A stretch of 64,000 nucleotides of DNA, taken from assembly GCA_023014485.1 (NCBI GenBank), contig JAJOZX010007472.1:1-64000 (forward strand), written 5' to 3'. Every line of letters starts with the position of its first letter. Positions within the stretch are counted from its first letter, which is position 1. Both the position numbers and the translations under genes were made by a program. Of this stretch, positions 54,383 to 64,000 are shown one piece after another. The DNA is from Bathynomus jamesi (taxonomy: Eukaryota > Arthropoda > Malacostraca > Isopoda > Cirolanidae). The notes under the pieces are model-generated. The model was not told the DNA's origin, searched no databases, and saw nothing but the letters and a program-made list of their open reading frames with translations.

Positions 54383-54879
54383 CCATTATTACCCCATCAG
54401 GGCAGTCAGCCATCACTTTCATATTTTTACCATATGTTCATATACATTTATGCAAACTACAGTCAAAGTTTGGTTTTGGTGGTCAGCTTCCTTCAATTTA
54501 TTTATTTTTTTTCAAAATTACCATAATTTACATGAAAATGCAAAGTAAAAAGATAGAGTAACATGAATAACTTTCAGCATTACACATATATATCGTGAAA
54601 AATGATCTGAAACATTTGAGAATTACATATACAAGTTTACATCCTTCTGTCATTTAATAAGGGACCTGAAACTGAAAAATATTTCTGAAATCAAGATTCC
54701 AACTTAAATACTCAGTTTGTTAAATTTGCCATGTCCTCAACTTAGTAAATATGTACTGCTTAAAAACATGTTAAAAGTGAAGTTCCTACAAATGAATTAC
54801 TTGATTACTCAACATTCATCCCACACTTAAAGCACTCTAAAGAAATGTAGGAAATGGTGTTTGAATTTTGTTAAGGTTA

Positions 54880-56525
54880 CTTGGGTTTAGGGTATAATGA
54901 CGAGCACCTCTTCCCTGGTCAATTGGTGCACTTATACACAGATAACATGTTGGAATGGCACCTAGCATTCATCTGTTCTTGACATTGCTGGCCAAGGAAA
55001 AACACTTTTGTGAGATCTTTTCATAAAAGTGACTAAAACATCAGAATGTTCATCAGAATGATCTTTTATATTACCCCTATACCAGTTTCTGTCATAAACA
55101 TGTGCTACATGTTTGCCATTTGCCAACATTTTGATCTGCGAGATCTGCATCATCACCACCAGTGCCTATTGTCACAGTGGTATAAATATCATCTAAAGAT
55201 ATCCTCCTCATCTGTAGCTTATTACTTGAGCAAGGTATGAAACTGTGATGGGACCTTATGCCTGCTACAATTTTGCATTTTTCTTCAAATCTTTCAGCGA
55301 AATGAAATTACTGAGTTTTCTTGCACTGAATCTTTATCTATGGAGTAGAACTCTATATCACTGATGTTTTCCCTTGCCCAGTTAAACATGTCAAGATGAT
55401 TAAGTATATGGTTTTCAGTTGTGGCCTGAAGATTTGCTTGTGCCACAAGCCTTTTAATAGCCCCCTCCCCCTCCCCCATTCCATCACAGGGACTTTTCCC
55501 ATGGCTCATGGCAAAGAAATGCCACTCAGCTGACAAGTTATGATCCCTTTGATGATTACACAAGTTTGACAGGTTTTTTAAATTTGTATATTGGCTTGCT
55601 GTGCCATCACTGAAATAGATAATCTTCTGGACATGAGAATATTTTTGTTTCATGGAGAGAGAACTGTGGATATGAAGGCATGTACAGTAGTTGTCATGCT
55701 TCATGCAGTTGGATACAACATAAGCACTAATACACTTTAAGCTCCTTAGTTTCAGTCTCTTATATACATGGCAAAGGGATGTAAAGTTGCTTGGGAATTA
55801 TCCCAATGATGCCCCTGAACTGCATCCTGCACTATAAAACTATAATTCCCAGCAAAATCTAAGAGAACTATGGCTGATTTGTCATCAAGCTGCTGCTCTA
55901 TTTGTTCCCAAGCTTTTGACTGAGCCTTTGTGACAAAGTGGTGTTGCCTGAGATTATCCAAAGAATCACTGATAATGTTAATAAAATAATGAGTATTAGT
56001 TTCCAGAGTAACAAGAGTGGTTCTATCTGTGTGTACCCATTGCTTATAGTAGGTTTTAACACCCAGGTCAAAATCATCTGTAGGTAACAAATTGGTTAAA
56101 TATGCATGCAAATGCTTCTTTACCAGGATAAGTTTCACAAGCATGCAACAGTCAGTTTTTGCGCATTACATACAAGTTTTGATGCAAATCTTTATAGTCA
56201 AGTTGAACTGGTAAGACTGCTACAAGCAGTTTTGTGTTTTGATGATGATGGCAGAGACAAATGGAATGTGTACCTTTGGGACCAACAGGAACATGCCACT
56301 TTGGCCTCAGCTCACATAACTTCAAAAACCCTATTTTTTCAGTGTTTCTCTCTGAATTTCAAATAAAATTCATTTAAGTTAACCAATAATAATCTCTTCT
56401 GTTTTGGAATTTTCTCCCCATTGGCACAAACTGTGACACTTTTTTCCCAGGACATACTTGAGAGAATTCATCAGACTCAGAAATTTATAACTTTGTCTGT
56501 GACATTGGGACTCAAAGTATTTCCT
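54880..56525 (-). pseudogene. Transposase core and C-terminus of the 11.2-kb element
   Basis: Minus strand, in several frames: LRPKWHVPVGPKGTHSICLC (56330), LDYKDLHQNLYV, YYKQWVHTDRTTLVTLE, ALVLLDF-type block IVLLDFAGNYSFIVQDAVQG then HHWDNSQATLHPF (55870-55760), IIYFSDGTASQYTNLKNLSN (55620) and HFFAMSHGKSPCDGMG (55510), then VAHVYDRNWYRGNIKDHSDE (55100) and FPWPAMSRTDEC. DFAGN, FSDGT and the HGKSPCDG block look like the catalytic acids of an RNase H fold; this is inference. The family is common in invertebrates but I cannot name it. It is broken by stops and shifts. Confidence 0.72.
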
Positions 56526-57471
56526 ACTTGGGTAATTCCAGGACAAATAGACAAATGAAGTACCAAATGTACACTCCACCATCTCCAAAATTCATGAACT
56601 TAGTGTGTGAGGGTTGGTTTTGGTCCAAATTACAAAAATCTGAATTTTTTGAAAATTGGTCAAGTTGGTCAAATTTTATGGCTTGACTAAATTTTGGCCA
56701 AATGAAAAAACCCAACAATTTTCAAACGTAAATATCTCAGCTGCTAATTGTGGTAGTGTAATAAGTCTTAAATGATAAAATATGTAAAATTAACTGTAGT
56801 TTCTAAATATGTATCATTTTTTTAGGGTAACAAAAATAAAATTAAGATTTTTTGGAAAAAATGTTAATTTCTTTTTTTTTTTTTTTTTTGTTTTTGCGAT
56901 TTGGCAGCGAAGATATCATTTTTCGAAAAAAAGACCAAGAATAAAAAATGTTTATTTGATGTATGTACACCATAATAAGTAATAAAAGTCAGCTTATAGT
57001 TTATTATAAGGCTCAAAACTGAGTTTGAAATTAAGTAATACAATTTTTTTTCAGACCGAAGATTTATTACAGACTTGTTGGTCCAAAAAAAGACCATTTT
57101 CAATTCATATAAAAAATACATGTAGATAAACCAAAGGAGAAAAAATCTTTTAAAATATATGTACAATGTACATACATAACCTCTCTCATATTTAGGGACA
57201 GAATATATTGACAATAATAATGTTTAATTTATAAAGCGCTTATCAGAGTATAAAATACTCTTCCTAATACTACACGTACACAAGTCTTTGAGAATGAATT
57301 AAGAGACAGTATTCTCATCCAGTGAATCCAAATTTTAGACACTAATAATAATATAATAAGAAAAAAGAATTTGAAAAGATTTTTATAACTATTAAGTAGA
57401 TACACAAATCTTAGATAAAAATTTTAGAAATATTATATAGACAATCTTAATTAGTATACATTCGATAGAAT

Positions 57472-58050
57472 TTATTTTATCTTCTTTGAAAAGTTATTTA
57501 ATTCTTGAAGCGGAAAAATGTATTGTATTCTTGTTCCTCCTCGTAAACTTGCTTCAATACTCCCAAATATATTTTCTGTTGGAACGTGACAAACATCATC
57601 TTGTGCAGGAAAAATGTATGAGGGACATACGCCCGAAGGATGGAGAAATTTTATCAGAAAATCATCATATTCACAGTCAAAGGACTGGACTAATCCGAGC
57701 CATAGTTTATTTTCATACATATAACCCACAAAAGAGCCTGTTTCAATTTCGCGTTGAGAGACAGTATTATGTTCTTGAACTGAAGCAGAAACTCTAATGA
57801 GCTTTCTTCTTTCGACTGACTGTGCACTCTCAGAGAGTGGATAAACCTTCAACAAATTCTTGGAAATTGGGACGAAGCAATGTAATTGTTGAGTACCTTT
57901 GATAGAAGTAATAGGTTCACTCAGACGTTTTTGCAAAGAAAGCTCTACATCTACAACTTCGTAGAAGCCTTTATCTGTTTTTGTCCCGGCTTCAATCCAT
58001 CTGTAAAACAAATTCATAAATTTAGGTTGTGTGAAATCATCAAATATCAA
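57472..58050 (-). pseudogene. C-terminal region of the nested element's transposase-like protein
   Basis: TSIKGTQQLHCFVPISKNLL then GSFVGYMYENKLWLGLVQSF, CEYDDFLIKFLHPSGVCPSY and IFPAQDDVCHVPTENIFGSI. This matches VAHVYDRNWYRGNI and WPAMSRTDEC of the large element, which ties the two elements to one superfamily. Open for 192 residues and ends TAA. The N-terminal neighbour lies at 58225-58497. The long open frame despite loss of the core is unexpected for a dead copy. Confidence 0.7.
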
Positions 58051-58224
58051 ATATTTTGTATATATGTATTCAAGTGCTGATGCTAATATTTAAAAACAGA
58101 AAACTACGAATTTGGCATTAAGAAACAAGTGTCCTGAATGGAGTCTCTATTGTTTTATTACCTGTTTTAATAGGGCTTTCATCAAAAAAGGTAAAATATT
58201 GTCGCTGAGCAAATCTTTATTGAA

Positions 58225-58497
58225 TTACCTGTCTTGAACGACAAATTCTTCCAATGGTGGTGGATTCGTGGAATTGCTACTGCTTTGCTCCATAGATTTG
58301 TTAAGTATGTCTGGCGCAGGTTCCGGCTCTCTGGATGAATGTTGAACATGTTCTAATACAATTGGCTTCTTTTTAATTGTGACATAGCAATTGCTGCATA
58401 GTAATTGATTTTCTTCCAAAATTCCATAGCTTGCAGCTGCCATGGCAGAGTTTACTTTTTTGATGTTACAGAAAATTATTCTTGAGTGTTTTTTCAT
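58225..58497 (-). pseudogene. N-terminal segment of the nested element's protein
   Basis: MKKHSRIIFCNIKKVNSAMA, then LCSNCYVTIKKKPIVLEHVQ, with a CxxC that may bind zinc. It ends in NPPPLEEFVVQDR at a GT (CTTACCTG-like context on the minus strand), which might be a splice donor: GACAG-GTAATTCA. If so, 58050 onward could be the next exon. The central catalytic domain is not encoded between them. Confidence 0.5.
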
Positions 58498-59159
58498 AGG
58501 ATCGCAACAAAATTGTGTTGAGGCATTTTAAGGGTTAGGTAAATTTACGTATACGGTACTAGAAAATTAGGTATATACTGAAAATCTGGAAAGAAAGCAA
58601 AAAATTTTAAATTTGGAGGATTTTTTTTGTCTTTTTTTTTACTTATTATGGTGTACATACATCAAATAAACATTTTTTATTCCTGGTCTTTTTTTCGAAA
58701 AATGATATCTTCGCTGCCAAATTGCCAAAACAAAAAAAAAATTTTTTTCCAAAAAATTATAATTTTATTTTTGTTACCCTAAAAAAATGATACATATTTA
58801 GAAACTACAGTTAATTTTACATATTTTATCGTTTAAGACTTACTACACTACCACAATTAGAGCTGAGATATTTACGTTTGAAAATTATTGGTTTTTTCAT
58901 TTGACCAAAATTTGGTCAAGCCATAAAATTTGACCAACTTGACCAATTTTCAAAAAAATTCAGAAATTTGTAATTTGGACCTAAACCAACCCTCACCAAG
59001 TTTCATGAATTTTGAAGAGGTGACCATGTACTTCATTTGTCTATTTCTCATAGAATTACCCACTTTTGTCTCAGGTTCTGCTAATATCAAATGGTCACTG
59101 ACTTTCAAAGAAATTATAGATAGATTTATAGTCCAACTATCAGGAACAAGAGGCAATAT

Positions 59160-59650
59160 TATCTTGTCCTTTCTGGAAGATATTCTGCACTCTTCAAAAA
59201 GTAACTCTACTAGCCTATTAAAATGTGCACTTGTTTACATTGACAGATTCCACATCATCCTTAGAAACGCTTGTCAATTTAAAAAATTTCATTTTGGTAG
59301 CCCCTTCGATTATTTTAACTTTCCATTTAACATAACTCACTTTGTCCTTGTCACTTGCAAATTTTAGAGGAGAACAGTCCAGGACACTAGCACTTATGTT
59401 CAGTTCCTGATGAAGAACTACTACTGGCTGAAAATCTTCATAATCTGATCCGCAAGACCTACTGGTACCTGCTCCATCATCCAAGAGAGGCTGTAGGCAT
59501 TGTTCTTCATATTGTGTGGGGCACTTGCGGCACTGAGCATAGCTTTTGTCCTGGTTTTATATTCAGCATCCTGGCAGTGCCACTGTTTACAGTGTGGAGG
59601 GATTCTGATCATAAAATACAATTCTAAATCAAGTTTTCCTCAAAACTCAC
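59160..59650 (-). pseudogene. N-terminal part of the 11.2-kb element's transposase
   Basis: IPPHCKQWHCQDAEYKTRTK (59600), then SYSL-type linker, DDGAGTSRSCGSDYEDFQPV and VLDCSPLKFASDKDKVSYVK (59380). The LDCSPLK-SY-K pattern precedes the core in related invertebrate proteins I recognise. The frame shifts between 59421 and 59484. The nested element at 59061 cuts the gene here; the core follows left of 56525. Confidence 0.6.
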
Positions 59651-60429
59651 TTGCCATAAGATACAAAACTACAAATGTTATAAATGAATATAAACTTACT
59701 GGTATTAGATAGGAATGTTAGAACAATGCAAATGCATGAGAACATTCAATAATAATAATGTAATATATACGAAACTTGCTTATGATTTTCTTTGAACTTT
59801 TCTTGGGTCTGCACAATAGCATTGAAGACTTTTGTAACGAACCAAAAACATTTTCTCATGATGAAAACACACAGTATCACTGTTTTCCAACAATATATCA
59901 CATCTCCATTGTGGCAGTACTTTATCCTCACTGGTTAACTGATCCAGCATGAGTATACTAAGTTTTTCTGAGTAAGTCCTTTTATGACAGAGCTACGTCA
60001 TGTAATTTCTGTCCAATAGAACAGCTTTGTGTAGCCTCCAATTCCATTTCTGAAAGTATGAGAATTCAAGATTGGGGCAGCTTATATATAGTAGCAGAGA
60101 TTGCACAAGGTACTGTATGTACAAGTTCAGACAAGATTAGGTCATAATATTCCCTGTATGTAATATTGCGCAATACTATATATTTTTTAACAAATTCAAA
60201 CAAGATTACTCTGTTAAACAATGATCATGTTAACCCATGTGCCATAGAGGAGGAATGAGAAATTTGAGGACACCCTGATGGCAACAGTTCACAGACTGCC
60301 AGATCAAGAAGTTCCATCCATTTTTCAGGCCATTGGCTTGAAATTATGGCTGATCTGATCAAAAGTCATTTGATATCCCCTGGGCTCACTGCAGTGAGGG
60401 TCATATGACACCCTCTGGCTGGCATGGCT

Positions 60430-61052
60430 TAAATATTGAAGAGAGCTGACAACCAAACTGACTGTAGTTTGCATAAATGTATATGAACATGTAAAAATAT
60501 GAAAGTGATGGCTAACTGTCCTGATGGGGTAATAATGGCATGAATATAGGCTTTTTGCAAAAATAAAATTTTTACTTTTTTTTGTTAGTTTCCAATTCTA
60601 TAGATATTAAAGAGCTTTTGAAAGCATTTCTGACTACAAATACATTGACAAACTGTAAAATTAATTTTAGCTCAAGTATGAGTAGTTTTTTTATCAGTAC
60701 CAGTGAAAAGAGGGTAACCATTAGTGAATTTTTAAGCTTTGATTTTTGAAGCCTTGTAGATGGCAAACTATAAGAGAAGTTTGATTTGACATCAAGTATT
60801 GATTCTATGACTAGGTACTGTTTATCATATATACCAAATATCAGCCTTTTGAAGGCCAATTTTGCCAATGATGCCAAAAAAAATAAGGAAAAATAGCATA
60901 ATTTCAAATTGCTGTATCTCAAAAACTAAGTAATATTGACCTAAAATTTGGGATCTGTGCATAAGTTTGATAGAATTACAAATGATAATTTTTTCAGAAT
61001 TTTCTGAGAGGATGACCTTGGGACCTTTAGGTGACTTCATATGGAATGACCC
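60430..61052. repeat. Right inverted arm of the 11.2-kb element
   Basis: Complementary to 49813-50010 and onward in pieces to 54490. Shared blocks include AAAATTCTGAGAAAATTT-type, GGCTGATATTTGGTATATA, CTTTAATATCTATAGAATTGG and CATATTTTTAC-ATGTTCATA. It is uninterrupted, unlike the left arm. Confidence 0.85.
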
Positions 61053-61056
61053 TACA
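61053..61056. repeat. Right 4-bp target duplication TACA
   Basis: Follows GGAATGACCC directly and matches 49809-49812. Confidence 0.8.
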
Positions 61057-61613
61057 GTATGTCATAGTCCGAGGCATATGCAACAACCAGTGTTTCGTCG
61101 GTCATTGTAGCATATAGAATGTAGAGTTCCAATGGGTGATAATGTGTCTTAGTTTGTTTTTGGGTAAATTATGTTGCTTCTGGAATTCCTTAAGTCTGTC
61201 AAAGGTTGGAGATGAATAATTAAAATGCAACAGATTGAGTGTGCAATTGCACATCTCATGAAACAGACTTCTGGCTAAGGGCTTCATCAACTGCAAGTGC
61301 TAAAGTATGATTCACACAAGCAACAGGAGTAATTTTGAGAATGCTAACAGTTAGTAATATTACAGCCATTGTCATGCACACTATCACTCTTTATTAACCA
61401 TTCTTGCAATATAAAAGTCAATGCAGTTGCAAATTTTTCATGAGTATGGGAATCTAGCAGATTTTTGGTGGCAAAAACATGTTGCTTTTGCTCACATTTA
61501 CTATTAATTCTATGTGCTGTCACTGATAAAGGCTTCAGTTTTTTATAGTGACGCCTAATAACCCAAATAAAAGTGATGTTTGGAATTTGGTATTCAACCA
61601 AATAGTTTTGCAC
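61057..61613 (-). pseudogene. hAT transposase (ZBED1-like), middle part, split by the 11.2-kb element
   Basis: Minus strand: PNITFIWVIRRHYKKLKPLS, DSHTHEKFATALTFILQEWL, SDSVHDNGCNITNC with the DN of the second catalytic region (about 61360), then CVNHTLALAVDEA-like, FDRLKEFQKQHNLPKNKLRH and WNSTFYML. It resumes at 49808. Stops are present. The zinc-finger BED domain is not seen, as the sequence meets a TA array at 61650. Confidence 0.78.
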
Positions 61614-61649
61614 CAGATTTGGTATTCAGTGAATTTTAGTATTTGCTAC

Positions 61650-61651
61650 AT

Positions 61652-61725
<74 letters not shown>
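61650..61725. repeat. (TA)n microsatellite
   Basis: About 74 bases of pure TA, the longest array in the window, between the hAT remnant and the GC-rich LINE. Confidence 0.97.
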
Positions 61726-61728
<3 letters not shown>

Positions 61729-62239
61729 CCTCCCCGCGGGCGGTCTTTCTGGGGTGGATCGCCCGCGGGCTCCTGCCTCCATGTGGCGAGGGGGGTCAGC
61801 CGCGGCTGGGGGCCCTGCCGGGTCCCCGCCCGGTTGCGAAGTAGATTTTTAACATACCCTGCTATTCTACAGTCCCCTCTTTCCTGTCTTCCCCTCTTTC
61901 CCCTCTTCCTTGCCCCCTCTGTTTTTTTTTTTTTTTTTTTTCTGCTTTCTCTTCTCACTTCGCGCGCCCCGTGGGCTGCCGGGCTGATCGCTGGGGGTCT
62001 CGCTCCCATGGTCGGGCCGGACTAAGTTGGCTGGTAGGGTGCCCGGGCCTGGGACCCTGGGGGGCCTTGGTCTTTGCTGCCGGCGGGGGAGAACTCTCGA
62101 GGCTGTAAGGGCCCCTTTTGAAACGGGGGTACCCGCATGGGACGAGGCACCCATCCCCCGCCGGCGTGCGCTTGGTCCCCTTGGGCCCCGGGTAATCGGT
62201 TCCCTGCGGCCCCGGGCGCGAAACAACAAAAATACTGTT

Positions 62240-63567
62240 ATGGGTTCTCTTACTAAACTTCACTCCCCTCTTGTTGACGACTCTGGCCCGCCCTTGGATT
62301 TGGATCAGACTACTACTTCTGGTCGTTCAGCGGCCTCTGCCTCCGCTGGATTGACCCTCAAGCCGTATGGCCCCCTCTCGTCCTCTGCGGTGTCTGGCTC
62401 TCGTGGCCGGACTCGTGGTGGCCGTAGGGCGGGGTCTTCGCGGCCCTTGTTCTCTCGCCCACTCTCGGTTACCGTTACACATGGACCTGTCTCTGCTGTC
62501 AATTTCTGTCCAGTGGACAGGTTCCTTGTTCTCCGCCCTTCCGCTGGCTCCCTTCCGGGCAACTCGGAACGGGTGTTTCAGCGCCTTAAGACGATAGGTG
62601 TTCCCTGTCGTTATGATATCCGCCCTCTGAGGGATGGGTCTCTTCTTTTGAAGTCCCGTTCTTCGGGGGTGACTGGGTCCCTTCTACAGTTGCAGGATGT
62701 CTTGGGTTGCAGAGTTTCTGTGACTCCCCATCCGCAATTGAATAGCTGTCAAGGCACCATTTTCGCTTCCCGTCTGCTGTCAATCCCGGTTGGCGAGTTG
62801 CAGGAGGATCTTGCCCCCCAGGGGGTAACGAAGGTCTTCCGCTTTTCGTCGCGCCGGGATGGTGTTCTTACCCCGTCCCCTCGTCTGCTCCTGACCTTTG
62901 ACTCCCTTGTGCCTCCGGCCCAGGTGTTCTGGGGCATGGGTGATCGCCGGTCGTGTGAGTTTTCGGTGCGACCATATGTGCCTGACCCGGTTCGCTGCTT
63001 TGGCTGCAACCGATTCGGCCATGTTAGCTCTGCGTGCCGCCGTGAGGGTAAGCTATGTGTCCGCTGCGGTGGGCCTGCGCACCCTACCCCGTGCACGAAG
63101 CCCCCGCGTTGCTCAAACTGTTCGGGGCCCACCCTTCCTCTTCCCGGGACTGTCCCGTTTTCAAGTTTGAATTTGAGGTGCGGTCCTTAAGGACTACCGA
63201 ATTCCTTAGTGCGCGGGAGGCGCGCGATAAGATCCGTGACCGGGAGCCGCGGCGGGGGTTGTCCTACGCTGCGGCTCTTGGCCCTGGCGGGCTCTCGGGC
63301 CCCTCCCGTGCTACCCGGCGTCTACTGGAGTGGTGCCCCCCCTGGAAGTCCCGGGGGTTGGTGGTCCTCCTGGCGCCGCGGGTCCTTCTTGTTCCTCTGT
63401 CTCACTTTCTGACATCCCATCTGCTTCCCTGCCTACAAGTGCCCCTTCTCCCCCTCCGGCCTTGGGGTCTGGATCCTTGCCTACTCGTCTCTCGGGTGGG
63501 GAGGGGGATGCCCCGAAGGAGAGGAGGAAGCGTCGCCGTGGTCGGAGTCCTTCCGACCCGACCCTGA
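62240..63567 (+). pseudogene. LINE ORF1, gag-like protein with CCHC knuckles, one frameshift
   Basis: Start ATG at 62240 (MGSLTKLHSP); the frame is open upstream to 62027 but without ATG. A low-complexity Ser/Arg/Gly N-terminus is followed by a fold with RFLVLRPSAG-SERVFQRLKTIGVPC and VFRFSSRRDGVLTPSPRLLL, then VRPYVPDPVRCFGCNRFGHV and CRREGKLCVRCGGPAHPTPC, then CSNCSG. That is three zinc knuckles of the type in jockey-superfamily ORF1. A frameshift near 63120 moves the third knuckle on to HPSSSRDCPVFKFEFEV and AREARDKIRDREPRRGLSYA. Nucleic-acid binding in the RNP is the inferred role. Confidence 0.8.
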
Positions 63568-63916
63568 TTGCTGCTCGCCTTGCTTCCCCTTCTTCCCCGT
63601 CTTCACGGAGGGGAAGCGGCGCGCTGTTCCTGATCCGCTCGGGACTTCCCCCCCCCCTATACGGAGCGCTGGTGGGGCGTCACCTCCCGGTGCCCCGACC
63701 AGTGTCCGGGTGTCGGTCGAGGTGCATTGCCCCATGACACCCTCGATTACTGACTCTGTTCCCATGATAGACCCGGTCGAGAGGGGCCTGGCCCTCCTTC
63801 ATGGAGTCTCTCTCTCTCCGGCTCCTGCTGAGAGTGGTCGGGTCTCTCCCCTGGATCTACCTCTCCCACTTGTGGTCGACCTTTCCTCTCCCCCCGTCAG
63901 TGCTTGTCTGGTTTGA
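63568..63916 (+). pseudogene. ORF1 C-terminal or ORF1/ORF2 junction region
   Basis: Pro/Ser-rich open stretches continue in several frames (63330-63737, 63710-63916) without known motifs. They probably belong to the low-complexity tail of ORF1 or the linker before ORF2. Reading frame changes make the exact coding assignment uncertain. Confidence 0.4.
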
Positions 63917-64000
63917 CGAGCCCTCGAACAGCTGGTTCCCCCCGGTCCCCCTCTTGTGGGGAGTTGGGGTTTCGGCTGGGCCGACTCGTCGTCTCTCCCC

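Larger units (their letters stand above)
56530..59061 (-). mobile_element. 2.5-kb relative nested inside the 11.2-kb element, 4-bp TSD ACTT
   Basis: Left GGGTAATTCCAGGACAAATA; complement of right GGGTAATTCTATGAGAAATA; both continue GACAAATGAAGTAC. ACTT flanks it on both sides (56526-56529, 59062-59065). Inverted arms extend about 430-470 bases (56530-56990 and 58630-59061) and share TTTTTTAGGGTAACAAAA. It carries an N-terminal and a C-terminal piece of the same kind of transposase but no catalytic middle. Confidence 0.88.
49813..61052 (-). mobile_element. 11.2-kb DNA transposon, GGGTCATTCC ends, 4-bp TSD (Sola-like?)
   Basis: Left GGGTCATTCCATATGAAATC; complement of right GGGTCATTCCATATGAAGTC; TACA on both sides. 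Inverted arms continue inward for over 500 bases: right arm 60430-61052, left arm in pieces at 49813-50010, 51955-52273, 52692-52705 and 54383-54490. A minus-strand transposase gene lies between. A 4-bp duplication and this type of end recall Sola1/Sola2, but I cannot confirm that by search. A second member of the group is nested at 56530. Confidence 0.8.
61727..64000 (+). mobile_element. Jockey-superfamily-like LINE, 5' part, GC-rich
   Basis: Begins at the end of a TA array with CCCCCTCCCCGCGGGCGG. About 510 bases of 5' UTR, including a run of about 20 T (61921-61941), precede ORF1 at 62240. Base composition changes abruptly from very AT-rich to clearly GC-rich at the boundary. ORF2 (endonuclease and RT) must lie beyond 64000. 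The intact-looking 5' end suggests a full-length or nearly full-length insertion. Confidence 0.75.

Overview
This is a eukaryotic, AT-rich, intergenic-looking window made almost wholly of transposable elements. (TA)n microsatellites, tRNA-like SINE motifs, splice-acceptor-like sites and the mix of element classes (CR1-like LINEs, BEL/Pao, jockey-like LINE, Tc1/mariner, pogo/Tigger, hAT, Merlin and an Academ-like element) point to an invertebrate metazoan, most likely an arthropod. The species cannot be fixed from sequence alone. I see no convincing single-copy host gene, no rRNA and no CRISPR array.

Layout. 1-2375: 3' part of a degenerate CR1-like LINE. 2380-7580: small TIR elements, a palindromic tRNA-like repeat, foldback elements and TA arrays. 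7584-17036: a long-TIR DNA transposon with 3-bp target duplication TGT. Its broken minus-strand gene has an N-terminal Cys/His region, a DDE-like core, an XPG/FEN1-like nuclease and a C-terminal CXC cluster, which fits the Academ superfamily. Inside it, with an exact 8-bp duplication, sits a full-length hAT (10168-14256) with an uninterrupted transposase gene. 18355-25865: a second CR1-like LINE split by a BEL/Pao element (18480-24536) with near-identical 739-bp LTRs but almost no gag. 27176-37165: two Merlin copies in opposite orientation flank about 10 kb holding foldback palindromes, a nested hAT/Tc1 pair, and two divergently oriented copies of a transposase-like family I cannot name.

37560-41380 is a CR1 3' fragment followed by unique-looking AT-rich DNA. 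41440-48840 holds a string of TIR elements: an inverted-duplicated IS630/mariner-type MITE, a nearly intact Tc1, a hAT remnant, Tigger-like elements and a nested 8-bp-TSD MITE. 49190-61620 is a hAT transposase split by an 11.2-kb element (49813-61052) with GGGTCATTCC ends, interrupted inverted arms and a 4-bp duplication TACA. That element holds a second member of its superfamily (56530-59061, duplication ACTT). 61727-64000 begins a strikingly GC-rich jockey-like LINE whose ORF1 has CCHC knuckles and whose ORF2 lies beyond the window.

The elements do not cooperate as a pathway. What the window records is a history of nested insertions, readable from TSDs: Academ then hAT; CR1 then BEL/Pao; hAT then the 4-bp-TSD element then its smaller relative; Tigger-like then hAT MITE. 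The most unusual systems are the Academ-like transposase-nuclease gene, the 4-bp-TSD giant element with its internal relative, and the unnamed head-to-head pair at 31-36 kb.
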